A DNA stretch of 64,000 bases. Source: Sulfurovum sp. FS08-3. GTDB lineage: Bacteria > Campylobacterota > Campylobacteria > Campylobacterales > Sulfurovaceae. The stretch's first letter is position 1. Every line of letters starts with the position of its first letter. Location of the stretch: assembly GCA_000830175.1 (NCBI GenBank), contig JQIS01000058.1, forward strand, positions 1 to 64,000. Reading direction: 5' to 3'. This document shows, piece after piece, positions 44,684-54,956 of this stretch. The notes beneath the pieces were generated by a model. The model did not search any database and was not told the DNA's origin. It was given only the letters and a program-made list of their open reading frames with translations. The translations under genes were made by a program, and so were the position numbers.

Positions 44684-46939
44684 ATGGCAATGAACGAGAG
44701 CAAAGATTTTTTACGCACCAAAGTGGAAGAGGATTTAAAGGCGGGTCGATATAAGCAAGTGGTTACTCGCTTCCCTCCCGAACCCAATGGCTATCCGCAT
44801 ATAGGACACGCTAAATCAATTTGTATCAACTTTGGAATAGCCAACGACTACCACGGAGTGTGCAATCTCCGCATGGACGATACCAATCCCACTACCGAAG
44901 ATACCCAATACGTCGAAGCACTCAAAGATGCTGTAGAGTGGCTTGGATTTGAGTGGGAGGGGAAAGTTCGCTACACTTCAGACTACTTTGAACGCCTCTA
45001 CGAATACGCCATGCAACTTATCAAGATGGGCAAAGCTTATGTTGATAGCCTAAGCGAAGAGGAGATTAGAGAGTATCGTGGCAGTGTTACGGTATCTGGA
45101 AAACGTAGCCAATATGCCGCTAGGAGCATAGAGGAGAATGTAGAGCTATTTGAACGCATGAGAAAGGGTGAATTTAGAGACGGTGAGCATGTACTGCGGG
45201 GCAAAATCGATATGAGTGCTGCCAATATGCAGTTGCGTGACCCACTTTTTTATCGTATCCGACACGCCTCACATCACCGCACAGGCGATACTTGGTGCAT
45301 CTATCCTATGTATGATTTTGCCCATTGTCTCTCAGATTATATCGAGGGGGTTTCGCACTCTATTTGTACGTTGGAGTTTGAAAACAACCGTGCGATTTAC
45401 GATTGGATACTAGATACTTTGGGACTTACGAGACAACGCCCCTATCAATATGAGTTTGCAAGGCTCAATATCAACTACACCGTCATGAGCAAACGCAAAC
45501 TTTTGGAGCTTGTAAACAAAGGATTGGTAAGCGGTTGGGATGACCCTCGTATGCCCACCCTTGCGGGGTATCGTCGCCGTGGTTACACACCTCAATCGAT
45601 TGTGCATTTTTGCGACACCATCGGCATTGCCAAAGCCAACTCTACCGTCGATGTAGCCCAACTTGAATTTGCGATACGAGATGAGCTTAACCTCAAAGTC
45701 CCACGTGTCATGTGCGTACTTGAACCTCTCAAAATCACGATAGAAAACTACGAAGGGAGTGAGCTACTCGAAGCCTCCTACTATCCGCAAGATGTACCCA
45801 AAGAGGGGGTGCGAATGTTGCCCTTTTCAAAAGAGATTTTTATTGAGCGAGAGGATTTTGATGAAAATCCCCCCAAAGATTACTATCGTCTCACACCCAC
45901 TCAGCCCGTACGACTCAAACACGCCTACATTATCGAGTGCAAAGAGGTGATTAAAGATGCTACGGGTAAAATTATCGAACTCAAAGCCCACTACTACCCC
46001 GATTCCAAAAGTGGAGAGGATAGAAGCGGTATCAAAGTCAAAAGTGCCATTCAGTGGGTAGAGGCAAAGAGTGCCAAAGAGGTAGAGGTAAGACTCTACG
46101 ATAGACTCTTCAAGGATGAATCGCCCAAAGGTTTGGAGGACATTAACCCCCATTCATTAAAAATTATTCGCAATGCCCTCATTGAACCTGCCGTGATTGA
46201 TGCCAAGCCCGATGAGCGGTTTCAATTTGAACGTTTGGGATATTTTTACGCCGATCCTATAGATTATAGCGACAAGCACCCCGTCTTCAACAAAATCGTA
46301 GGACTCAAAGAGTCGTGGGGCAAAAAGGCTCAATCGATACAGTCCAACAAAACAGAAAAAAAGGTACAAATTGATGGCAAAGTAGCTCCCATGAGTCAAG
46401 CCCAACAAGCACTTTTTGAACACTACACCCGAACGCTTGGTTTAAACAGTGAGATAGCCAATACTCTAGTGCGTGATGAGAGACTCTCCCACTTTTACAC
46501 ACAAGCCCTTGAATATCTCAATAGCCCCATATCTCTAGCCAATACAGTAGCCAATGAGGTAGCAAGAGAACTCAAAGAGAAAACCCTTGAAGAGCTTGCA
46601 TTTGGTGCCAAAGAGGTGGCAGAGCTTATCGAGATGGTGGAAGATGAGAGCATCTCAACCAAAATCGCCAAAGAGGTTTTTGAAGAGATGGCAAAAAGTG
46701 GCGAAGCACCCCAAACCATCGTCCAAACCAAAGGATGGATGCAAATTAGCAACCCTCAAATCCTCCAATCCATTATCGATGAGGTAATATCCAAAAATCC
46801 CGATAACGTCGCCAAATACAAAGCAGGAAACACCAAACTCTTTGGCTTTTTTGTAGGAGAGGTACTCAAAGCCACCAGTGGCAAAGCCAACCCCAAAATG
46901 GTCAATGAGCTTGTGGGAGAAACGCTAACTCTCCAATAG
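44684..46939 (+). CDS. glnS: Glutaminyl-tRNA synthetase with C-terminal YqeY-like domain
   Basis: The protein has 751 residues. A class I synthetase catalytic core carries PPEPNGYPHIGHAKS (HIGH signature) and YTVMSKRKLLELV (KMSKS-like). The anticodon-binding beta-barrels extend to about residue 560. A C-terminal GatB/YqeY-like tRNA-binding domain covers about 590-750 (LNSEIANTLVRDERLSHFYT; SGKANPKMVNELVGE). It charges tRNA-Gln directly. Many Campylobacterota instead use the GatCAB amidation route, so this form is notable. The ATG has a near-AAGG ribosome binding site. Confidence 0.93.
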   Translation: MAMNESKDFLRTKVEEDLKAGRYKQVVTRFPPEPNGYPHIGHAKSICINFGIANDYHGVCNLRMDDTNPTTEDTQYVEALKDAVEWLGFEWEGKVRYTSDYFERLYEYAMQLIKMGKAYVDSLSEEEIREYRGSVTVSGKRSQYAARSIEENVELFERMRKGEFRDGEHVLRGKIDMSAANMQLRDPLFYRIRHASHHRTGDTWCIYPMYDFAHCLSDYIEGVSHSICTLEFENNRAIYDWILDTLGLTRQRPYQYEFARLNINYTVMSKRKLLELVNKGLVSGWDDPRMPTLAGYRRRGYTPQSIVHFCDTIGIAKANSTVDVAQLEFAIRDELNLKVPRVMCVLEPLKITIENYEGSELLEASYYPQDVPKEGVRMLPFSKEIFIEREDFDENPPKDYYRLTPTQPVRLKHAYIIECKEVIKDATGKIIELKAHYYPDSKSGEDRSGIKVKSAIQWVEAKSAKEVEVRLYDRLFKDESPKGLEDINPHSLKIIRNALIEPAVIDAKPDERFQFERLGYFYADPIDYSDKHPVFNKIVGLKESWGKKAQSIQSNKTEKKVQIDGKVAPMSQAQQALFEHYTRTLGLNSEIANTLVRDERLSHFYTQALEYLNSPISLANTVANEVARELKEKTLEELAFGAKEVAELIEMVEDESISTKIAKEVFEEMAKSGEAPQTIVQTKGWMQISNPQILQSIIDEVISKNPDNVAKYKAGNTKLFGFFVGEVLKATSGKANPKMVNELVGETLTLQ

Positions 46940-46941
46940 CC

Positions 46942-47154
46942 TTAATCCAAATAGTTATGATCTTTCATCGCTTTCTCTTGTCCATACTCTCTAAGAGCTA
47001 TGGCTATGAGGATGGTAGCTACTACGACAATACCTATCGTTATGGATAGTTTTACATAGAGTGCTTCATTGAGACTATCCGTCCAAATCACAAGCATAGT
47101 CAAAAACACCCACACAAAAAGTAAAATCGAAGAGACAATCGTCGCTATCTTCAT
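46942..47154 (-). CDS. Small two-helix membrane protein
   Basis: This 70-residue protein has two predicted membrane helices (IVSSILLFVWVFLTMLVIWT and LSITIGIVVVATILIAIALR) and a charged C-terminus. It overlaps the end of the DUF4177-like gene by four bases, so the two are co-translated. No function can be assigned. Confidence 0.65.
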   Translation of the reverse strand: MKIATIVSSILLFVWVFLTMLVIWTDSLNEALYVKLSITIGIVVVATILIAIALREYGQEKAMKDHNYLD

Positions 47155-47384
47155 CGCTTTCTCCTTACCATCAACACCACATAGGCTTCTCGTTTAAAAA
47201 AGAGCAACATTCGGCGAATATCCTTCTCCATGGTTACCACACGCCAACCATTTTGGGCATTACGGTTGATAAACTCACTAAACTTAATAGGATCAACCTT
47301 AGAACCACCCAATATCAACGACCCCAACATCCCCTCTTGATAAATAATCGATTTATACTCCACATCTTCATCTAATAGTGTCAT
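47151..47384 (-). CDS. DUF4177-like small protein
   Basis: This 77-residue protein has the pattern of DUF4177 (EYKSIIYQEG...INRNAQNGWRVVTMEKD...REAYVVLMVRR), in which a conserved NGWRVV stretch and basic end are typical. The function is unknown. It forms a pair with the small membrane protein downstream and lies 35 bases after the ABC-F gene. Confidence 0.7.
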   Translation of the reverse strand: MTLLDEDVEYKSIIYQEGMLGSLILGGSKVDPIKFSEFINRNAQNGWRVVTMEKDIRRMLLFFKREAYVVLMVRRKR

Positions 47385-47419
47385 TTTTTCTCCTTTTTTG
47401 TCATTATACTGTATTGAGA

Positions 47420-49360
47420 TTAATCTCTCTCCAACTCCTCCGCCAATTCCAGCAACTCCAAATAGGCATCGCTTTTGGTTTCGTAGAGTTTTTCGAGCTT
47501 TATTAACTCTTCGCTAAGTGTGGAGAGTCCTTTCTCTTGATAGCATTGGGGATTGGCTAGGCATTGGTTGATAGTTTCTATTTGAACTTCAAGTGCCTCT
47601 ATTTCATCGGGCAGGGTCTCTAGGGCTTTTTGCTCTTTGTAGCTGAGTTTGGTTTTGATTTTGGGTTTGGGTTGGATTTTGGGAGTCTCTTGGATGATAG
47701 TGCTCTCGAAGGCTTCAAGCTCTTTGATCTCTTTTTCGATAAGCAAATACTCACTGTAGTTTTGATACGACTCCTCAATGACTCCGTTGTTTTTGAAAAT
47801 AAAAAGCTTGGAGGCGATTTTGTCGATAAAGTACCTATCGTGCGAGACAAAGATAATAGCCCCCCAATAGTTGATAAGCTTCTCTTCCAAAATATTAATC
47901 GTTTGAATATCCAGGTCATTAGTAGGCTCATCGAGAATGAGACAATCAACCTCACGGCTTAGTAGCAAAGCCAAAGCGACACGGTTTTTTTCTCCGCCAC
48001 TAAGCAAACCGACTTTTTTGTTGAGATACTCTTGGGGAAACAAAAAGCTTTTGAGGTAGGCAAAGACGTGTGTATTTTTACCATTGACATTTATAATATC
48101 TCCGCCACTAGGGCAAAAGGTCTCAATAAGGCTTTTTTCATCATCGAGCATATCACGGTGTTGGTCAAAGTAGCCGATTTTGAAATCACCTTGGGCAATC
48201 ACCCCAAAAGTAGGTTTGATTTTGCTTAGCATGAGTCGCAAAAGTGTCGATTTGCCTGAGCCATTGGGACCCACGACGGCGATTTTATCTTTTTGCAACA
48301 CCCTTGTGCTAAAGTCCCCAATGAGTTGCTTATGAGCGATGGAGTAGGAGAGGTTTTCGATATCAAAGAGCATCTTTTTTTTGGATACTCCCTCTTCACG
48401 GTTGAAGTGCTTTTTTTCTCTTTCGAGTTCGACTTTCATTTTGTGGATAAGCGTGGGGTTGATTTTGGCTTGGTCTCGCAGCTCATAGACTCTCTTTTTG
48501 CGTCCTTGGTTGCGTTTTTCTCGTGCTTTGACTCCTTGCGCCAACCACGCCTCCTCTTGTTTGAGAAAACGCAGTAGATTGCCATGCTCTTTGGCTAGAG
48601 ATTTCATACGCTCCTCTTTTTGTACCAAATAGCGATTGTATCCCCCGTTGTACGATACCAATTCTCGATTTTCTACCTCTATTACCCGTGTGGCAATGGT
48701 GTCAATGAAGTATCTATCGTGCGAGATAAAGAGTAGGGTAAATTTCTCTTTGAGTAGTATCTCCTCCAAAAACTCCACCATATAGACATCCAAATGGTTG
48801 GTAGGCTCATCAAGCAACAACACATCGGGTTTTTTAAGAATCAGCGAAGCCAATGCCACACGACGTTGCTCGCCTCCCGAAAGTGTGATTACAAGCCGAT
48901 TTTCATACTCTTTGAGCTTAAACTCTTGCAATACCCGCTCAATCTTATCGTCCAAACTCCATGCGTTGTGATGGTCAAGATAGTTGCTAAGTTTGGCGTG
49001 TTCGTCGAGTAGAGCTTTGTTGTCGTACTCCAAAGCCAATTGCAAAGAGAGAGCATCGTAACGCTCTTTGATGGCTTTTAGCTCTCGTAGTTCATTTTCT
49101 ATCGCCTCACGAACATTGAGCGAAGCATCAAATCGAGGTTGTTGGGAGAGCATCTCGATGGTTATAGATTGATTGACGATGCGTTTACCCTCACTGGGTT
49201 CTTCCTCGCCCGTGATAATCTTCATTAGCGTCGATTTACCGCACCCATTTTGCCCTACAATAGCAATGCGTTCCCCTTCACCCAGATGAAACGAAACATC
49301 TTCAAGTAAAATTTTTATATCGTATTGTTTGTGTATATTAAACAGATCAACAAGTGCCAA
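47420..49360 (-). CDS. uup: ABC-F family ATPase (Uup-like)
   Basis: This protein of about 646 residues has two ABC ATPase domains: Walker A GQNGCGKST and GPNGSGKST, signatures LSGGEQRRVALA and LSGGEKNRVALA. They are joined by a linker, and a C-terminal coiled coil (about residues 560-640) as in Uup follows. ABC-F proteins act on ribosomes or, for Uup, in replication-linked DNA transactions. A TTG at 49360 is preferred as the start because GGTGG lies five bases upstream; an earlier TTG is at 49372. Confidence 0.88.
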   Translation of the reverse strand: MALVDLFNIHKQYDIKILLEDVSFHLGEGERIAIVGQNGCGKSTLMKIITGEEEPSEGKRIVNQSITIEMLSQQPRFDASLNVREAIENELRELKAIKERYDALSLQLALEYDNKALLDEHAKLSNYLDHHNAWSLDDKIERVLQEFKLKEYENRLVITLSGGEQRRVALASLILKKPDVLLLDEPTNHLDVYMVEFLEEILLKEKFTLLFISHDRYFIDTIATRVIEVENRELVSYNGGYNRYLVQKEERMKSLAKEHGNLLRFLKQEEAWLAQGVKAREKRNQGRKKRVYELRDQAKINPTLIHKMKVELEREKKHFNREEGVSKKKMLFDIENLSYSIAHKQLIGDFSTRVLQKDKIAVVGPNGSGKSTLLRLMLSKIKPTFGVIAQGDFKIGYFDQHRDMLDDEKSLIETFCPSGGDIINVNGKNTHVFAYLKSFLFPQEYLNKKVGLLSGGEKNRVALALLLSREVDCLILDEPTNDLDIQTINILEEKLINYWGAIIFVSHDRYFIDKIASKLFIFKNNGVIEESYQNYSEYLLIEKEIKELEAFESTIIQETPKIQPKPKIKTKLSYKEQKALETLPDEIEALEVQIETINQCLANPQCYQEKGLSTLSEELIKLEKLYETKSDAYLELLELAEELERD

Positions 49361-49372
49361 AATAACCACCAA

Positions 49373-49813
49373 TTTTTTGGTTTATTTTAGCGTAATATTC
49401 GACCTTGCACACTTAAAAATTACCCCATTAAAATAGGTCATTGACAACATTGTGAAGCAATCCAAAACATTATAGACTGCTTCCTACTCGTTCCACCTCA
49501 GGGGAGACCATGAAACAGCCCCTCCCTTTCTCGAGAGTTTCGAGCTTAGTCAGCACTACTTCTTACCCTTGCTTCATAAAATCCAATCATTTTTAAATAA
49601 TAGAACCAATTTGTGGCTTATCTTTGAACCATCCAAAAGAGAGTGAAAATTTATGATATAGTACTTATATTGTGGGGCTTTTTGGACTCTCTCGTTTTGT
49701 CTTGGGAGAGGTGAAACAAGAGAAAAGATGTTGTGGATTGCAAAAATGGTTACCTCTCGTAGAGTAGGTGCAATTCGCCAATTAAATTTAAAATTATTAT
49801 AAAGATTTAGATA
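49373..49813. other. Gene-free interval with two REP-like repeats
   Basis: This 440-base gap between the ABC-F gene and the ABC-3C-like operon carries two copies of a 30-base repeat in inverted orientation (49487-49516 and 49691-49720). The intervening 175 bases and the AT-rich leader of the next operon hold no recognisable gene. An AAAGATTTAG stretch is the only candidate ribosome binding site before the ATG at 49814. Confidence 0.55.
49487..49720. repeat. REP-like CTCGTTYCACCTC repeats, inverted pair
   Basis: The units ctcgttccacctcaggggag (49487 on) and cttgggagaggtgaaacaag (49701 on) belong to a family also seen at 56587, 61536, 61551 and 61828. The family consensus is roughly CTCRTTYCACCTCTCCYRAG followed by an (A/G)-rich inverted end. 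They flank the start of the ABC-3C-like module. Confidence 0.6.
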
Positions 49814-51097
49814 ATGGCAAAAGAAGCTCATAGTGCAGTATCTAGTTGGTCGGGATATGTATATCAAGGCAAGATAGCGTTGTATCTTGTATTGAGAACT
49901 ATTAAAGAGAAGTATGAAAATAATTTAAGCTTTGATTTCTCAAACTACTCTTTAGAGGTAGAGTGGCAAGAGGATTTTTCTATTAAAGAGGGTAAAAAGT
50001 ATCTATCAATACATCAAGTTAAGGCTCATCAAGATGACATGAAAATAACAGATTATAAAAAACCAATTAAAGGACTACTTCATAAAATTCAAACTCTCTA
50101 TGACTTTAATGGGTATGCATATTTACATATTTCAACCTCAATTAATTATAATAGGAAAACTACAAGTTTTAGTTCATATCAAAAAAAGAATTTTTATTTT
50201 AAATTTTTTCCATTAAAGTATAGTAAAAAAGTTAAACTTTATAAATATTGTACTGATAATGATTCATGTGATTTAGATGAAGCAGACCAATTGATTTTAA
50301 AAAAGATAGAAGAGATATATCAATTGAATAATTTTGATATTGAAAGCTTAACACTAGAGCAATATGAATATATCCGCTTTAAACTCTATCAACTCTTAGA
50401 TACACATATTTTGAAAATACATCAAAAACAGATAAAAAAAGATGACCCAATTCCCTTTAATGAAGTGCTAGATTTTTTTAAGAATAATTATGAAGAGTAT
50501 AGTGAGGAGTACAAACATATCAAAGTTAAAAACTTTGTTTTATTTATGATTTCAAAATATTGTGATGATGAAGAGTTATGTACCGAAAGTGAATGTAAAA
50601 ATGATTGTTGGCTATATAAGATTGAAAGGGATTTAGAGCAATTACCCGCAAAAGAAGTTTATAAAATTGTGTTAAATGCTACACCACACTATGAAAAATT
50701 TGAAGATTTGCAACAAGAAGATAACTTAATTTATGGACTTATCAAAAGTTATCATCAGTTAGATGAAAAGCGTAGAACCCAAGAGTATTTATATGAGAAT
50801 AAAAAATACTTTCTACCTTCATCTATCAGTGGGAAAAATGACAAAGATATTGCAAAAAGAATCTTAAAAAATAAAAACTTAGATGCTATTGTTAAGCAGT
50901 TTGAGATTGATACGATTATATCCGATGATATGAAAATAGAAAACCTTGAACAAAAAGCCCAAAAACTAAGAAGTGTTACAGGTGAAGGAATCAATAAATT
51001 TTTTGAAAATCGAGAAGAGAGTGCTATTGCTAAAATAAAAAATTTACAAGTTATACCATTAGATGACATCAAAGAGGAGATTAACGGTGCTGATTGA
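49814..51097 (+). CDS. ABC-three-component (ABC-3C) system effector-like protein
   Basis: This 427-residue protein starts with an SWSGYVYQGKIALYLVLRTI segment. Strands ending EVEWQEDFSIKEG and LSIHQVKAHQ follow, a Glu...Asp...QxK arrangement typical of restriction-endonuclease-fold nucleases. A second half carries a CxxxxCKNDC cysteine cluster (residues about 257-266). This layout matches the nuclease/CTD component of ABC-3C conflict systems (Krishnan, Burroughs and Aravind classification). The next gene starts 11 bases before this stop codon. The gene is very AT-rich. Confidence 0.72.
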   Translation: MAKEAHSAVSSWSGYVYQGKIALYLVLRTIKEKYENNLSFDFSNYSLEVEWQEDFSIKEGKKYLSIHQVKAHQDDMKITDYKKPIKGLLHKIQTLYDFNGYAYLHISTSINYNRKTTSFSSYQKKNFYFKFFPLKYSKKVKLYKYCTDNDSCDLDEADQLILKKIEEIYQLNNFDIESLTLEQYEYIRFKLYQLLDTHILKIHQKQIKKDDPIPFNEVLDFFKNNYEEYSEEYKHIKVKNFVLFMISKYCDDEELCTESECKNDCWLYKIERDLEQLPAKEVYKIVLNATPHYEKFEDLQQEDNLIYGLIKSYHQLDEKRRTQEYLYENKKYFLPSSISGKNDKDIAKRILKNKNLDAIVKQFEIDTIISDDMKIENLEQKAQKLRSVTGEGINKFFENREESAIAKIKNLQVIPLDDIKEEINGAD

Positions 51098-51767
51098 GAT
51101 TTTAGAAGAGATATTTAGGGCTAATGGGTATGAGAGTCACATAATAGAGTTTGATGAGTATCATTGTCAATTATTTAAAAAAGAGGATATTGATAACTTT
51201 TTTATAGTTTTGGATAAAGAGTCTATTTCAGATGAAGAATTGGAACAATTGGACTTTACAAAGCTCTATGATACAGCCAATAATCTACCAATTACCAATA
51301 ATGCTTTTGAAAAAAACACCACTTTAATCATTGGCGTACAAAACAGTAATATTGACTATCGAATTATCAATCAACATGAAGAGGACTCTTATACCTTTAA
51401 AAAAAATATTATCGTTTACAGTGATGTTATGATTAATGCTTTTAAAGTTTTAGTAGAAGATGAATACAATATTGAAAATTTGAATACAAAATTAAATGAT
51501 GATGCATTATTTGAAGCAAATAAAACTCCACAAAATCAAGGATATACTCTTTTGTGTACTCTTTTTATAAAGTTGCCATTTTTGAGCTTTGATAGAGAAG
51601 TAAAAGATATAGATAACTTATCCGAGATAATTGAACAACGAGTTGAAAATGAAAATCTAACGGACTTATATTCAAAAATCATAGATGACAGTATCATAGT
51701 TGATAATAGTCTAACTTATGAAAAGCTATTAGGGTATCAATTAGTAAAGGCAATGCAGGATGAGTAG
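51087..51767 (+). CDS. ABC-3C middle component
   Basis: This protein of about 226 residues is chosen to start at GTG 51087, since GAGGAG lies seven bases upstream and the start overlaps the first gene. It is acidic, with no transmembrane segments. The first 110 residues (FRANGYESHIIEFDEYHCQL, VLDKESISDEELEQLDF) resemble a compact alpha/beta middle component that links ABC ATPases to effectors. It overlaps the ATPase start by eight bases. Identification rests mainly on position between the other two genes. Confidence 0.6.
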   Translation: MLIEILEEIFRANGYESHIIEFDEYHCQLFKKEDIDNFFIVLDKESISDEELEQLDFTKLYDTANNLPITNNAFEKNTTLIIGVQNSNIDYRIINQHEEDSYTFKKNIIVYSDVMINAFKVLVEDEYNIENLNTKLNDDALFEANKTPQNQGYTLLCTLFIKLPFLSFDREVKDIDNLSEIIEQRVENENLTDLYSKIIDDSIIVDNSLTYEKLLGYQLVKAMQDE

Positions 51768-54105
51768 ATATAAAATAGATTCAATTAGAATATTCAATTT
51801 TAAAGTATTTGATGACTTTGCAATAGATTTCAAAACAAGTAGTTTGGTTTTACTTGGAGGTCCCAACGGATACGGCAAAACGACCATTTTTGATGCAGTT
51901 GAATTGGCATTAACTGGTAATATTGAACGATTTATAAAAATTGATATATTGGGAAGTAGCGATAATATCGTGGCAAAAGATGATAGTAAGCCAGTAATAA
52001 TTAAAATAATTCTTTCAGTAAAAAATCAAAAAGTTGAAATAAATAGAAGGTTAAAACAAGTTCAAAAGACTAAACAAAATAATAAAGTATCAAATTTTAG
52101 TAATCTATGGAGTTTAGAATTAGTAGAAAATGGCAATAAAAACCCCATTACACAGAAACAATTAGAAGATATAATTGGAGAAAACGACTTTAAGGATTTT
52201 TATAACAGCTTTTTTATATTCAACAAGAAGAGACGGCACATTTTTTAAAAAATAACGAAAAACAAAGATTGGAAAAATTAGCACAACTTTTTAATTTAAC
52301 AAAAGAAGAAAAAGAGTTAGAAAAAACTCAAAGCTTGAAAAAACATATTGAAAAAGTTATATTAGCAACCAAAAAAAAATGAATTAGATACACTTACACG
52401 AAGTATAGACACAACGATTTTACAAAGTCAAAGTAGTATTGAATATCAAAAATTGCTTACTTGGCTTGAAACATCACCATCATGGGATAAAAAAGAGTTA
52501 GTTTTTAATGATAAAAGCACAAAAGATAAATATATTGAAGAATTAAACAGCTTAAAGGCACTTGTTCAACACAAAAAAGAGTTTTTGGATTACTATAAAG
52601 TCGGTTACTTTAAACAAAATCGCAAAACCATTAAGGCAATGTTGGTAGGGTATCATTTTTTTGAAGATTATACTAGGTACAATCAACGCAATGAAGAGAA
52701 GAAAAAACTAACACAGTTTCTAACAGATTTAGATAAAGAAGAAAAAATTTTTAAATTTGATGATACAGATAAAACATACAAAAAGATAATAAATTTTGAA
52801 ATACTACAAGATAAAATTGATTTTGATTTAGAAAGTTTAGATAAACAAATAGATGGTATTGTACTACAAAAAAACAACTTATCGAGTAGCAATCAAGTCA
52901 TCAATGATTTAATGAATTTTAGAAATAAACTTATAGAGAGTTTTAATCAATCAAATTTAGATAAAAATGAATGTCCTTTATGTGGTTATGATTGGGATGA
53001 GAGTCAAAATCTTATAGACTCACTAACAAGAAAAAAAGAGCTATTAGAGAAATTACTTGATAATGACACCGAAAAATACCAAAATGAATTAAACGAGTTA
53101 AACAAGCAGATAATATTATTAAAAGGTGCTATCGAAGAGTTACTTAAAAAAGATGATTATCAAATATCAGATAGTTATATGAATGCTTTAACAACTCATC
53201 ATCAAGTACCCAAAAGTAGTATTGATAAATTTTTTGACTATTTAGCACGAAATGAAATTGAAATAACAGATTTACTATATACAGATGTTAGTTTAGATAT
53301 ATACCAAAATGAGCTAGATAGTAGAGTAGATCAAATCATTACAAAACTAGATAGTAAGTTTAGGTTTTCAGATGAGTTTCTATTAGCAAATCAGACGAGT
53401 AATTTTGATTCACTGTATCAAAACATATTTGATAAAAAAGAAGAGAATCTAAATATTGTAGATATTGATACTATTGAAAATAAAAAGTCTTATATCGAGC
53501 AACAATATTTTCAATCCAACAAAGCTAAACAAGACAAAATCAATCAATTAAAACATGAAATTGGACAACTTGATGCATTGGTTGAAAATTTAAAGAAATT
53601 AGAGAAAATATATAAAGATGAAATTGGCAATCAAAGAGCCAAAATGATAACAGATATTGAGATACCGCTCTATATCTACAGTGGCAAGATTTTACAATCT
53701 TTTAGGGAAAAGAGTACGCAAGGTATTTATATAAAAGATACGGTAAAAAGTGAGCAACTAACCAATATTCGATTTGTTTCTAAATGGGAGTCTGACCACG
53801 ATGTCATTAATACCACAAGTTCAGGGCAGTTGGCAGGGATAGTTATTGCCTTGACATTGGCACTCAATAAAGTCTATTCAAAAGGCTTTAACACTATTTT
53901 AATTGATGACCCAGTACAAAGTATGGATGATATTAATATGATTTCACTTGTAGAGCTTTTACGCAATGATTTTAAAGATAAACAGATATTTATATCTACG
54001 CATGAAGATAGTATTGAGAAGTATATTTTGTATAAGTTTATCAAAAATAATCAATCGGTTTGTCGGGTTGATATGTTAAGTCGAAAGATACAGCATTCAG
54101 ATTAA
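51760..54105 (+). pseudogene. ABC-3C SMC/RecF-like ATPase interrupted by two homopolymer frameshifts
   Basis: Three frames together encode one ATPase of about 780 residues. Frame 1 (51760-52248) has Walker A GGPNGYGKTT; frame 2 (about 52229-52381) contains QQEETAHFLKNNEKQ. Frame 3 (about 52380-54105) has a long coiled coil with a CPLC zinc-hook, signature SSGQLAGIVIALTL, Walker B FNTILIDDPVQSMDD and H-loop STHED. Frame 1 to 2 changes at a six-T run (one T short). Frame 2 to 3 changes at a nine-A run (one A too many). Restoring both gives an uninterrupted protein. Compensating errors in two homopolymers suggest sequencing error; true inactivation or phase variation remain possible. Confidence 0.8.
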
Positions 54106-54106
54106 A

Positions 54107-54232
54107 TTATTAATTGGTGGGCTAGGAAGCATCACCTACCAGCCCACAAAACAAACACCGTATCATGAATTTCCACTTTTGATTGCTACCAACAAAGAGC
54201 TAGAAATGGCACGTTTGATAGCTAAGATGTAA
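54107..54232 (+). pseudogene. C-terminal gene remnant of unknown family
   Basis: An open frame ending TKQTPYHEFPLLIATNKELE then MARLIAKM and a stop looks like the last 40 residues of a conserved protein. It has no start codon or ribosome binding site. It lies directly after the ABC-3C ATPase and before fetB. I cannot name the family. Confidence 0.35.
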
Positions 54233-54244
54233 TCAAAAGCTACG

Positions 54245-54955
54245 CTATGGGGCTTTTTGGGTTTGTGTGATTTTGTTTATCATGACAAGATAAATAGCAC
54301 TCGATAGACCGCTACTAGAGAGCATCATAAGCATGACCATCATTTGATACTTGACGGCTATCATGGGGTCTGTGCCTGAGAGGATTTGTCCTGTCATCAT
54401 CCCTGGGATAGAGACAACTCCTACGGCAAAAAAGATATTGATATTGGAGATTAGCGAGGCTTTGAAGGCTTTGTTGCGTGATGCGATATACTCGCCGTTG
54501 TGGGCGTATTCACTCACGAAACGCTCCCCTGCCAAAGAGAGTGCGTTCATAGAAGCCGAAAATATCATCCCCGCTAGAGGAATAATGTAGCGTGGTTCAT
54601 ACCAAACCTCCAAATCCAACACCCACACCACGACAATCACAAGCGTCGAGCCCGCACCCACAAAAATCGAAACGAAACTTATAAGATAGGTGCGTGGTGC
54701 TTTGTGCGTCAAGGGGCGTAGGGCAATGATAGAAGCGGCACTAAGCATAAGCGTCAAAATCGCTACGCTCCAATACCACGCTTGAGATGCAAAGATAAAC
54801 GTTAGCACATAGCCAATAGCAATGAGTTGCAAAAACATACGCACCGTAGCGTAGGGAATCGTCCAAGCATCTTCACTCCAACGCCAATAGATCACAAAAA
54901 GGATACCCAAAGGGAGAACAAACCAAAGAAAATCTGTAAATTCAATAATTTGCAC
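54245..54955 (-). CDS. fetB: FetB-like (UPF0014) ABC permease
   Basis: This 236-residue protein has seven predicted helices and UPF0014 features: WRWSEDAWTIPYATVRMFLQ near residue 25, then LIAIGY, and SVGVVSIPGMMTGQILSG-type text (VGVVSIPGMMTGQILSGTDP). It also has IKYQ-like AVKYQMMVMLMML. In E. coli FetAB exports iron and aids oxidative-stress resistance. No FetA ATPase is adjacent. It directly follows a SagB-type gene whose stop abuts its start region. Confidence 0.85.
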   Translation of the reverse strand: MQIIEFTDFLWFVLPLGILFVIYWRWSEDAWTIPYATVRMFLQLIAIGYVLTFIFASQAWYWSVAILTLMLSAASIIALRPLTHKAPRTYLISFVSIFVGAGSTLVIVVVWVLDLEVWYEPRYIIPLAGMIFSASMNALSLAGERFVSEYAHNGEYIASRNKAFKASLISNINIFFAVGVVSIPGMMTGQILSGTDPMIAVKYQMMVMLMMLSSSGLSSAIYLVMINKITQTQKAP

Positions 54956-54956
54956 T

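Noticed and set aside
52371-52379. Phase-variable switch at the nine-A run in the ABC-3C ATPase
   Set aside because: Not favoured: a second, opposite indel in a short T-run is also required, and Campylobacterota phase variation mostly uses longer G/C tracts. It remains a possibility only.
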